From Stenopsyche tienmushanensis (lineage: Eukaryota > Arthropoda > Insecta > Trichoptera > Stenopsychidae), in contig WACJ01000550.1 of assembly GCA_008973525.1 (NCBI GenBank), positions 930,001 through 994,000 of the forward strand: a stretch of DNA of 64,000 bases. The letters run 5' to 3'. This document shows positions 47,830 to 60,338 of this stretch, in pieces (position 1 is the first letter of the stretch; each line of letters starts with the position of its first letter). The translations under genes and the position numbers were made by a program. The notes beneath the pieces are model-generated. The model was not told where the DNA came from, did no database searches, and worked only from the letters and a program-made list of their open reading frames with translations.

Positions 47830-50800
47830 CTTGTATAAAGAAACGCACTTTTCATATTATTCATAATGATATTTGAACAAAAAATTCTCATGTTTATACT
47901 TTAACACATCACTCAATAAGTTCGTAAGATATTTTTAAGGAATTGTGAAAAAACGACCCCAAATGAAGAAGAAATAAGTTTAAAGTGAAAAAATCCTATG
48001 ATGATGATTTTTTTTATTACTTTTTTTTTTCAACCCAATTTTAATACTATAGACTTACCTCTCCTAATTTTATTAAAAAAATCAGTGTTTGATTGATCTG
48101 TGATTAATAATGGATAAACAATACCTCATCAAATAATAAATAGCTACTTGTTAGCTTGATTAAATTGGCCTAAATTAATTACTGGTAAAATTGCTACATA
48201 AACTCAAATAGAAAGTCAATACATTGCTAGAAATCCTTATGATTGTGATAGCCATACAGAAGATTAAATATAAAACGTTTTTTACGACATAAAAATATCT
48301 ACTCATTTCGAATGGACTACAATGGATCAAATAGGCTATTCCATTAAGGATATAGGCTCAGTTTTATTCGAAACCGATGGTGATGGAGGGCGCTCCGAAT
48401 GTTGGGAAACAATGAAGTGTGGGACGAGTGATTTACGGTCAAAGGTGTAATAAGGCTTTCCTCCTCGTGATTGATCAAAAATTGGGGGAAAAGGATCCCG
48501 TAAGACTGATATGAGCCGACCTTTCTCCGTTTCCAGGATTTGGACGAATTGAATTGGACTATATGAAACGATCCGTAAATGGAGAAAATTCAATTGAAAG
48601 AACAATACACCCTAATATGGAGATCGTCACAAATCAACAGCTCTATTCGTTCAGCCAGATTTGAACGACTTATGCCATTACAAGATGTCATCGGCTGTCA
48701 ATAAAAAAAGTCCAATAAAGCAAGGATATTTGCAGATGTGTCTTTGTTAAAATACTGCGAAGATAAAATCGAATCGATTAAATATGTTTCGTATGGCACT
48801 TAGGGGATGCAAAATAAGTTACCGGCAAATTCTGTTAGCAGCCTCATACATCACCTGCTCGGTTTTATATTTTAAAACGCTTTCAAGGAACATTTAACTG
48901 AGAAAAGTTAAGCACGCATTTAAATTCTTGGGAAAGTGCATTTACGGCATCATCAGAGCCTCGCTCGTGAATGTGAAACTCGGAGCTGGCGGTGGAACTT
49001 GTGCCAAATTACTTCTAAATTACTTGTTTTCTTCACTTCGCCACCGGCAGACTCGACTTCGAAGCGGAAAAAAGTGTCGAGAAGGAATATTAATATTTTA
49101 TTCGGAATCCCCAAGTTCGTGAGGGAAGTAAATTTTACTCTACGGTTTAACACATTTCAACTTTTCAGTAGATAAGTAACCGTAATGTACGACCGAGTAA
49201 ACCGCTTAAATTTCATGAGCGACAGATTCTCTTGGAATTATTCTCCTATATCTACCCTTTTTTTGCAAATTAATATCTCCTCATACACAAATATTTTCTT
49301 TCATATTATATGGAATATAATATTTAATATTGTATAACTATTTTCTAAATCAAAATCAACTAATTTTTGAGCAATTTTTTGATAATTTCATCAAGATTAA
49401 AATCTATTGTGAAGCAAACTATTGCATCTATTTTCGAAAGTGATATTAAAATTGTATGTAAAACCACCAGATCATGAGTAACCAAATTTATTCTATTGCC
49501 ATGTAAACTAATTCCATTTGATAATAATTCTATACGATATGTAACATTATATGTTAGAAATGTTTCATGAGCATAATAAAATACGTAATATCTTGATAAC
49601 ACTCATATCATTTTTTATTAAAGCAATAGTCTAATTGGTTTTTTTTTCCTTAAAGCTCCCTCTCAATTTTGTACTCAATGGGCTTAATATCATATTCAAC
49701 ATCAAAGACGAGATGAAATACTACTATTAAGCAACTTAACTGAATCAAATATAGCCTAATCTAGCACTCAATGTCAAAATTTTGAATGAGAAGAATGTAT
49801 TTTCTATATATATTTTCTAGCTTGTGCGAACATTTTTGGCAGCAATTTATTTAAAAACTCTTTAAAAAACACCTTCAAACATGTTATTTTATGCTTCGCA
49901 ATTTAATAGAAGTAATTAAAATTAGTATTCATACTCTAGTAAAGGGTTCTATTAAAACAAACATGCATAACTTACAGGTATTCTTAATCATTATTTGACT
50001 GACGGTTACGTAGTAATATTACATATTGTCAAATCAAATATACGCAAGATTAATGCGACAGTTATTGGCATTGTCTCTAAATAACAGACACAGTTATTGG
50101 CACACAATCTAAAACTAAATTATCTAACAATAAAAACGATTCCATTAAATAATGCATGTTTTGGTATATTCGATGTCGAAATCCTCTTCATTTTATTTTC
50201 TACGCTTTAAATCTTAAGAAATTGATTACAAATCAATTTCAATTATTTGTTTCTTTAATTAAATTAAGAACTATACAATGCTAATGAACTGTAATATTTA
50301 CACCTTTTGTGTATTCACTAATCCAACTAATCCAACTTTTAATTAAGAAGGTTTACCCGAGGCTTATCACTTGGACTATGGAAAGGTGATAGAAAATTTG
50401 AGTGATTATTGTATGACTAGCTTTCCTTGAAAAATAGTAAAAAATAAAACATTCTGGAAGATACATTTTGTAATTTGATAATAGGAGGACTTTCTTTAGG
50501 ATTTATGAAAGCTTTAATATGCTAAATAAGATTATTTTTATTTTCCCAAAACATGTGTATGTGAGTTAACTTATCAATATTCAAAAGAAATATTTACTTA
50601 CAGTTTAAAGCTAATCTTCATGGATTTACACATATATTAGAATTTCAATCGTTATTGTAAACTTCAATAGCCGGTAGAAACTTTTGAAAAAATTAACACC
50701 CACACGTCATTGATTTTCCAATATTAATATAAAATTTAATCATATTTTAAAAGCGTAATTTCGCCAGAAATATGGCATATTGTACGAGCATCCTTTGTGC

Positions 50801-52602
50801 TGAAAAATTTAACTCAGTTATGTATATTTCGAACTAGTTACCGTTCCATTTCAAATGTTCCCAGCATAACAAAGAGTACCTTTGATAAAAAGCATTTCTT
50901 TGATGCAGATTCAATCCTCGAGGTGTACATTGTTAGAAAACGTACTATACTATCCATTTAGTTTCGACAATAAATGGCTCGCAAAAAAATGAACAACCAG
51001 TCAAACGCGAAAAGTGAATGAGATATTTTCATGAAATACATGGAAAATATCTGAAAAGGCATCGAAACGTATTAGATAGGATCGTATTTGTGCCAAAAAG
51101 TTTGTTTGCGTATTAAATTCCCATTTTGTTCCTCAAAGAGATTTTATTGCACATTCGATCATAAATCTTTCGCTGGTTCTTTTTCGAGCAGTCTACCACT
51201 TTCCGTTCGACTAGTCGAAAATACAAAGGAAACAATAAACCAGGATATGCATAATGGAAATTTGTGCACGCTATTCGACAAAAAATTCACTAGAAAAATT
51301 TTCCGGACAGTGACAAATTTGTTTGCCCTGCGGCACTTATTTATTTTTGCCGGATATGTTTTATTCGTGTCACCCCCAAAAGTGTCAAAACGCACCTTAT
51401 CATTGTTCAACAGCTCGCAATAGTTTGGAAATGTTTGGTTTTCCCGGATATAACGACACACTGACGAGAAACATACTTGAATAGTATCCTCGAGACGAAG
51501 TTTCTCTGATTAAACTTTATGGGGAGCTATCTTCATTCCACAGCATAGAGCTTTCATTAACTTAATTACGCCTCAATGCCGAAGTTTGTTTATTAACGCT
51601 CTATCGACGGGATAAATGTCGGGAATCGTTTCTATTTAGTTTTTTTTTTAATTGGCACGCAGAAGGAATATCGATCTTGAGAAAGGTCAAGGCCTAACTT
51701 CATCTAATAATACTATTTAAAAAGTAAGAACTTTGCGTGTTTTCTAAGTTCGATATTAGGATAGAGTCACGCCAATAAGCAAAAACGATTGTCCATAATA
51801 AGTTAAGTATTTGTTTATGGCATGTTGAATATTGAAAATAGTCTTTCTTATAAATAAATGTCTTGCTTTTAGGGAGAAGTTTTATAGCGTATTTATTGCC
51901 CTATTTATAATTTATGGAATCTACTGGAACGGTCATGATTGTTATTTTCTGTGTGTACGAAGTGTAATAGATAGAGAAGTGTAATAGATGTTTAGTGAAA
52001 ATTGCAAATCTCTTAAATTCACTTTTTATTAAACACTTTTTTCAATACTTTTCAACCATTTTATCCTAAGAAAAAGCTCTCAATACTTGATACGTATTTT
52101 TTTTTTAGTTTTTAATATAATACAATGGTCATGTTTGACATCCGCAGACAAAAGTTTGAATAAATAGATTGGTTGATAAATATGTAGTCTAATTTATAGC
52201 TTCTTTTAATACATATTATGTATGTTACATTTACAAACGAAAAATTACGTAAAATTATGCGCATATTTTGTCTTAGACTATATGATATAGTATGGAATAT
52301 TAAGGAATTTAATGAAAAGATCTTTGACGACGAACATTAATACATTACTGTAGATGCTAATGGATTAATTGAATCTTATCTAGGGTCCATATAAAAGGAA
52401 GATCCAGACTGTTATATGACATTGACAATCAAGAATATAAGTTAATTATAAATGTGTCCATATATCGAAATATTATACAGTTAAATTGTTATCTGTCAAT
52501 ATATATAAATTTAAAAAATACTTTAAGGATTCGAAAATGTCAACATTTGTTCTAGAAATTTCGATCTTGAAATTTTGATTTCAAAATTGCCTTGGAAGTG
52601 GA
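47830..52602. other. Upstream side of the VWC gene: no confident exon
   Basis: This should be intron or 5' region of the VWC gene. Less AT-rich patches at 48340-48600, 48790-49150 and 50980-51460 have short frames on both strands without cysteine-rich or signal-peptide features. A 13-bp direct repeat ACAGTTATTGGCA lies near 50058 and 50090. Confidence 0.5.
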
Positions 52603-52812
52603 AAACTGCATAAGGTGGAACGACCCTCTTTTGTGCATCGAAGACTGGTGTTGTTAAAGCATGATAATGCCCGCCCCCATAGGGCGAAAATAACGCGAGA
52701 AAAAATAAACAGCCTTAGATGGAAGACAATTCGACATCCTCCATATTTTCCAGATATCGCTCCGTCAGATATCTATATTTTTAGATTTATGGCAGAGACA
52801 TTAAAATGTTAA
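52603..52812 (+). pseudogene. Mariner transposase C-terminal fragment
   Basis: The frame includes KVERPSFVHRRLVLLKHDNA, RPHRAKITREKI and HPPYFPDIAPSDIYIFR. HDNARPH carries the second and PDIAPSD the third catalytic acid of the mariner DD34D triad. The first Asp region, the DNA-binding domain and terminal repeats are missing. The fragment ends at a TAA. Confidence 0.88.
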
Positions 52813-55800
52813 CATATAGGTGTAGAGAGATTATATCTAACGATGGAAATTACATTTTATAATAATATTTTAAAAATAAATAAAAAACGAAAATTTTTAT
52901 GGGTACATCTGATATATAAATTATAATAAATAGTAAAAATAATGAATAGAATGGTATACGTGATATATACACGAGTTTAAAATCATGTCAACATAATGTT
53001 GAAATACGAGGGAAAAGGGTTAATATAGATTTATATACAGGTATTTAAATAATAAAATGTCTTGTTTATAACGATTACATTGTTAGTCTTTTCTGTGGTT
53101 TTTTTTCCGTCAAAAACTCCCATTTGGTTCATAAATATAAAGTTATTCCATTCGTCTTGCATCCCACACTTCTTATCGTATTTTATCGAAATTGAAAACA
53201 ATAAAAATGGAAATGGAGCCTGTGTAAACTGACAGGGCTTTTTTTCAAATCTGAAACTTTGGAACATCTTCCCGATTCGTTTACTCGCAGTTTTTCTCTC
53301 ATTTCTCCCGTTCGAACGCAACGTTTTTATAAAATTCATATCTTTACACAATATTTACCCTCACCTTGCCGACGCTTCCGATATGATGAAAAATAAGAAA
53401 TTCCCCCTGTAAGAAAATGTCGATTAATGAAGCGCGATATTGAGTTTAACGCAAGATCGGAATTTAATACGCCATGTGAAATTTCAATATCGAAAATTAA
53501 TATGCTTCTTGTATGGAACGTCTGGACAAAGGCACGAAAACAAATTATTTGGAAAGTCGTCAAGCTACACGCCACATAAATAAAGCCTCCTACTAGGGAG
53601 GATTCTCCGCCAAACAAAGCAGCTATAAACTAAATTGAAACAAAATGCTTGAATAATTTAGTCGATCCGAATGCTCTACAGCAGAAATTTGGAAATTATC
53701 TCCGGAATTGTCTAACTACACGGTACAACTTTTCGTTATTGTTATCGTTTATGTTATTGCCTTTTGTTGTAGCTTCCTTTACAATCCACCCCCACGAGCC
53801 CCAATTTGAATTGCTAATGGCTAATAATTAAAAATATGAATTTATTACACGTCAAATTCAATAAACAACCTTCATGAATATCCCATTTAATATGTAAATA
53901 AACATGTGTATGCAAAGAAACGGATTCATTTTTCAAAATTACTATGCAGCTATGTATCCTATAATTCATCACATATCGAATGCAAAAGCAAACACTAATA
54001 TTGCATTCAAAAAGCTCCCTTTTATAATGTATAGGATTGAATCATCAAAAATATTCAATTGATATTCTTTTTAAGATGTCCCAATCATTTTCTAGATTTC
54101 TAGACAGCCAAATAAGGATTATATAATACAATATATATTCATAGATTAAGATGATTTTGAAATTCAGTTTGCGTTTTGATCATTATATATCAATCAATAC
54201 CTATTAACTATTCAGTAATATTTGAACAATTAGCATGGTTTTTTTTGTCCACAAACAATTCGCTAATAAAAACGATGAGCAAAGTTATACATATCAGGCG
54301 AAAGGCGATGATATGTATAACCCGATGTAAATGTGTTAATATTAAAACTTTATTATGCGGCTGCCCTAATTATTTAATAACTATTTCTGGCTGCTGAAGG
54401 TCGTATTGTCACGAAAGGTCAAACATTGTACAATATGAAGAAAATTATATTTTAGCTTCTGTTTAAAAATATTTTGATGCGAGGGTCGATACATAAAGAG
54501 GCGTTAACTTAGCATCTCGGTTTGTTCAGTGTGCGTGTTCTTCTAGCTTAGTACCCAAATTATTAAGTTAGAATCGTATTTAAATAATAGTTAAATTTAT
54601 TGATATTCTACATACATATATGGATCAACCCTAATGTTGTTTCTTCAAAAACGATTCAGATAGTAATGACCCAAATTGACCTAATTCCAAGTAAATATAA
54701 AAAAGATAAATTTCATTCGATGCGCAAAAAAATCTAAATATCTTCATATAGAAGATAATATGATTTGTCGACAAAATTAAAAATCAATATTTGATAATAA
54801 AATAAACGTTATTAGCATGAAAAATAATTTTTGGCATGTTTATATATAATATATGTGTCTTTGTTTAAAAAAACTCACACAAATCAACGACTTCTAAATT
54901 TTTGTATAATATTTCTATTTTAATTTGACTAAACTTGAATTCTATAGCTTATTTGAATATTTTGAAGATCAAAAAGTCATCTAACTTCGAGTCTAACCCA
55001 GAGTGCTAACATTTTGTTGGTGATTCTTCAATCAGAATAAAAACGTGTTACAAAGAGCCACAATAGTTCAATGTGTGACACATTCATACTCAATGCCTTC
55101 ATCAACGCTTAAAATATTATTTCACATAATCGAATTTATAAAATATGAAAGCTTTTAATATTGTGTACGTTTATATCAATCATATGGTAACATTTACCAC
55201 AAGAACTTGAATGTTTACCCCAAATACCTGCATCTATTGAAAACCATAAATAAAATTTCAGAAAAATCACAATTAAACTGGTGTAATTTATGGACCACAC
55301 ACATAAGATACAGTTTTTTGATGATTTTTGTATGAACTACGGTTCTAATCGAGAAAAAGCAATTATCAATCGTCCCGCCTAAAGTGTGTTAATATTGTGA
55401 GCATGATAATACTGTTGCGTGAGCGAAATGATATCCCCACGTAAAGCAACTATTGATCTGTACAGATACAATTCACCAATTCTGTTTTTAGACGCTATAT
55501 ATCAATTTAACAGTGACATTTTCTATTTTCCTGCAGATACATTGCGTCAAGAATAATGAAATCTATCTCTTTTTGTGCGTGCACCGCTTCCCATCCAGTG
55601 GTGACGTGCAGTAAATGAGGAGTTGCCGGATAGCCTTGGCTGCGAGAAGATATCCTTCCCGGAGGCTCATAGCTGTAACCTCTCTCTCCGGTTAAGACAA
55701 AAGTATTTCCTTCAATAATCGACCAATTCTATCTTACTGCTCGGATTTATCATGACTTGATAGAAGAACAAACCTAAAAAGTCTTAATAAACACATGGGA

Positions 55801-58800
55801 TAAAGGAACAGCCAGGAAACGTTGCTCTGCGTTACAATGCTTAATATTTTACAAAGTTTAATTTGAATCACTTTACGTTTTATATGATTTCAGTTAAATA
55901 ATAACAATTTGTTGGTAAATATGGAGGAATAAAGATTTGTTAGGCATTCTCGTTTATATCTAATTTTGAAAACATAAATATTTAATTGTCAATTTGCTTA
56001 TTGTTTAAAATGCCTATGAAACAATTTAAGCAAACATCAAACGGTTGTGTTCGAATTTAATTGGTTCAATACAAGTCGGTATTGTGCATAATGCTTTGGG
56101 TTCCAAATCAGGGCTTAATTCTCAGAGTAATATGAGCGAATTCCATTACGGGGCGAAGCTATAGCATGCCAAATACATTTCTACAAACCACATAATTGCC
56201 AACGAAATTTAATTGCTTCAGTGGTTTTCGTATTATTGCGTGTATTTAAAAGTGAAAAACTTAGCCTCCCCCTAATAACATTAAATATGAAACAAAGTCC
56301 CTTCGCGAAAGTTTCGTCTCGTTTCATGCAAAATTACAGTTTCAACATTTCCCTCAAAAGTTAAAGTGATTAAAAGTCAGCTTCCGCCGTATAAAACATG
56401 CCGGAACAATCTTTTTCATTTAACATAATAAAATTTTGATTAAATAAAATCTCTCGCCGGCAGTCACACCTGAAGAACAGGTGTTACCCCAATCGAAATG
56501 CAAAAGTTTACCCCCAAAACGGTCTGCTTAATACACAAAACTTTCGCTTCATCTCGACCACAGCCGACAAAAGGTGCGCACCGGGATTAAATTATTTCAT
56601 TTTTTATGCAAATAGCATCATCAGCATTTTTTATTCTATATAGCGAGGAACAAGACATCCTCCTCACAATGCACGCACATTATTTGCATTGTCTGCCGGT
56701 TGAATTAAGGGCTGATGGATGGTGCTCCATGTTAGACACGCTTCAAGATATTTACGGCCCATGTTGAATTAAGATCTCGGGAAATCGCGCTAGTGTGCCC
56801 ATGCGATACACTTTTCTTGAGACAGATACGATTTTCCAACCGCCGACCCTGTCACCAAATGATTACACCCTAATTTGTCAACCTACTCCTGAGAGAACAC
56901 TACTAAAGCTTATCAAAAAGGCAATAGCCATCACCATTAAGACGGCAATTTCCAATAACGGCAAACTCATTTAAGAAGTCATCATATAATAAGCGACACT
57001 TAAAAGAACTCTGATCTGATTACAGTGTGAAATTATACAACGCTCACAACATGATGCACATAGTAATAATACATAGTTCTTAAACTAAATGGCTTAAACT
57101 AAAGGCATCGTTTGTTTATGGCATAATGACGATCTACTTAAGTTATGATTACATTTACAGTATAGCATGATTAGAGACGTAGTTGCATTTAATATTATTC
57201 ATATTCATCATTTTTTACACCATTTAATATACATTTTAATAGAAATATATGAATTCAAATTTTCTATTACGGATATATTTTCTCCATGAAACGAGGAGAA
57301 ATTTATCTCCTGTTGTAATTTGACATAAAACAATTTCATATGCTTAAACAAGAAAAAATATAATAATTGCAAGCAAAAATCCATGCATTAGACAAGTTTT
57401 TGAGCTTCTTATTACATTTTTATATTGAAAATTCTACGATATTATTTGGCTCAAAATTTAGCAGCACTCGTATTCAATTCTTCGACAAACAAAAGTAATA
57501 TACAATAACGCAAATATAACCTTTTTTTTATCTAAAGATCATTTTCCCCAAGGATAAAAAACATACAAAACGGTCGCAATCTTAAAATATGAAAATAAAA
57601 CTTACGTGTTTGTTGATGTCTCAACACAAACTGCCTAAACATTTTGTTTATTTTTCGATTCCTTAATATAAATAAAAGTCTAAAAGTAAAATAGGTTCAT
57701 TTTTGACTAAATAATTTTTTGCCACGTGATTTTGGCATGGGATGAAAAATTATGTCTTTGCTTTTAGTCAATGTTGACCTTTTTATTTATTCTTATAGCT
57801 GATTTGAATATAAATAATATAGCTTTTCATAGTAATTTTATTGGCCAGTAATGAATAATTCTATCCAAATCTATAACATGACCTTCCTCGAATTTAGGCT
57901 TCCTTTGTCTGCGGAAGTTGTGACAAACCTATTGTCTTTGACATTTATTATTGTTAGATACAATTCATATCTCATCAATAGTAACAATTCAGAAATTCTA
58001 ATATGCGCTGATGATATTTATTGATGTCTATAGGATTCATTTCTTTCCAATTTTTTTTACTTTATCCTATAAATCATCCATAAATTAAATATATACCCCT
58101 TTCTTGCTTAATATGTGATAGTTTTGAACCAGGCGATTTTATCAATCTATCTTAAGCACAATAAACCTGACTAGCATTTATTGCTTGACATAAGTGTTAT
58201 ATTTAGAAATTATCTCAATAATAAGTCCACACTTGCACAATTGCACAAAGCAAAAGTGCTTTTATTTGGCAATAAATTTTCGATCGTTTTACATAAAATC
58301 AAATCAAATTATGAAGATAACACAAAATTTGGAAGTTTAACCCTACCTTTTAAATTACAACAAGCTCCCAATTACAAAATGGTCGTCGTAATTTTTCATT
58401 CATTAAAATATTCGTTATTCCAAGAATAGTAAGATAAAATAATTTATTCTGAAAAATGCAACAGCAGAGATGACTCTCAAGATAAGTCCGCAGACTATTA
58501 ACAATGCATCCAGGTTTTATTTATTTTTTCCAGCTTGAATAAGAGTTGATGAAGCTGAATTTCCATACCAACTTCACTCGTATGTCTGTTATCCAGAATA
58601 TTTGAATTTTAAATCCAATCTTGGAAAATATGCAAACAAATAACTATTTTATTTTAATCAAATAGTCAATACTTAAATTTGAACAAAAATCAACACATAA
58701 ATTTGAAAGTCATTTCATACGAGCAATATAAAAAGCAGCATTTGATTTATATCATAAAAGCTATGAAATTTTTGTTCATTTCTTTAATAAAAGTCGTCAA

Positions 58801-59780
58801 TCTCTTAGTTCTTTCATCTACGTAAACATAATAAATATCATATGAATATTTATTGTTTTATTCTTCCCTTATTCGACTCTCCGACAAATCATAAGCTCCC
58901 CTATATGAATATTCATTTGCATATATGTAAATATGCTTCAGAACTTTTAGAAGTCTCAAAGACTTATTTTTCGTACGTGTCTGTGTAATGTTTTGGTTCA
59001 TATCAAAATTTATTTCTAAATCTAAATCCAATACGCATTTGAATAGCATCAAACGACTTTCGGGCTATTTCCATATAACGCTACTCAAATTTCAACCACC
59101 CCTTAAAGCACTTCAAACCGAACATTCTAATATTTTAATCCCATCGCCAGACGGTCAAATATGTCCCAAATATAAGTTCATCATACATTTTTTCCAGAAT
59201 TTGCTTGTAGCATCAAGTTAGCAAGGTTTTGTACACAGCCAAGTGTGTACTCATATAAATTCGACCCCATGTTTTTTTAATTCACGAACAATCCGCGACC
59301 CCATTTTGGGAGAGAATAAAATTAAACGGCAGAAAATCCTGCACACAAAACAAATTAGGAATGTAAATCATAGGCCATTAAGCTGAAAAAATGTAAAACG
59401 GTACGCGTTTAAGTATTAAGATTTTATTTATCCTGTGTAGTGTTTTATTCATGATGGTCCCGGATTCCTATTCAAGACAAGATATTAATATTTAATATGT
59501 TTTTAACGAATAATGATAATCCATTAGCATTATTAAATGAGCTAATATTCTTATTGTCTTTAACATAAGATATATAACTTCTGCCTAAGACGTAACGATA
59601 TCCATAGGAGACTTTTCTAGGGAAAGACGTTTTTTCGTGATGGTTTCCCATTTGCCTTTCATGCGTAGTTTATTTCGAATCGATGGAGAGAATCTATAAA
59701 CGAATGCTTATATTATTTTTAATTTTTGATACAAATCTAATGACTTATTGGGGTCTTGAGCTACTTTATTACCATTTCAA
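52813..59780. other. Gene-poor stretch with one possible exon
   Basis: It holds the possible exon at 55537-55610 (see findings), a short E-box hairpin near 56465 (ACACCTG/CAGGTGT arms) and the weak mariner scrap at 57842. Frames at 53031-53617 on the minus strand are unassigned. Confidence 0.5.
57842..57927 (-). pseudogene. Possible mariner transposase scrap
   Basis: The minus-strand frame reads DKGSLNSRKVML, a stop, IWIELF. This resembles the mariner block KKVMLSVWWD around the first catalytic Asp, with the Asp lost. The piece is short, so chance similarity is possible. Confidence 0.3.
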
Positions 59781-60338
59781 TACACTCAAACCTCTTTTTG
59801 CGGGATTTCAAAGTTATGCGGTTTTTTTAAAGCATTTTTTATTTCATGAAAAGTACGTATCGAAATACTTTAGATAAAATAGGAAATAAATCATGAATAC
59901 TAACCGAAATTTTGGATATTTTTTTTTGAGTTAGGGACTATAGTGACATCTTTACTAATTATGAATTATATTGTTGGAAAGAGAAAATATACACAGAACA
60001 ATGATGACACTGGCACTGGGTATACTATTTCTTCCGAAGAAGAGAGCAATTTTGAGGCATATCGAAAATCGCAACGAAAATTATCTTAAAATTTTACCAA
60101 TGATGCAAGACGTCCTTTAAATGTTACCAAAATTGTTCTTTTTTAAATGCCTTATTGTTTTCCTATTTTTTATTAACTTTTTTTATGCGATTTTGGATAT
60201 ATTTTATATAGCTATTTCAAAGTTATGCGATTTTTAAAATCCATGGAACGCATCTTTATTTTTTCTTTGTTAGTCATAGCTTTTTTTGTGCGATTTTTCG
60301 CGGAACGCATCTACCGCACAAAAATAGGTTTAAGTGTA
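59781..60338. mobile_element. Tigger-like MITE
   Basis: TACACTCAAACCTCTTTTTG at 59781 and the inverted TACACTTAAACCTATTTTTG ending at 60338 form terminal inverted repeats beginning at TA. The size is about 558 bp. Inner copies of TTATGCG and GCGGAACGCATC occur towards both ends, as in Tigger elements. A 42-codon ATG frame at 59961-60089 lies inside; it has no recognisable domain. Confidence 0.75.

Noticed and set aside
48059..48095. Possible 37-bp upstream exon of the VWC gene, with a perfect donor AG|GTAAGT and matching phase
   Set aside because: The peptide (INQTLIFLIKLG) is AT-driven and lacks the cysteine expected just before the first VWC motif. A chance donor is likely.
57605..57650. 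Possible first exon on the minus strand: ATG, 12 codons (MFRQFVLRHQQT), donor GTAAGT in phase 1
   Set aside because: Too short, not signal-peptide-like, and no link to the VWC gene can be shown.
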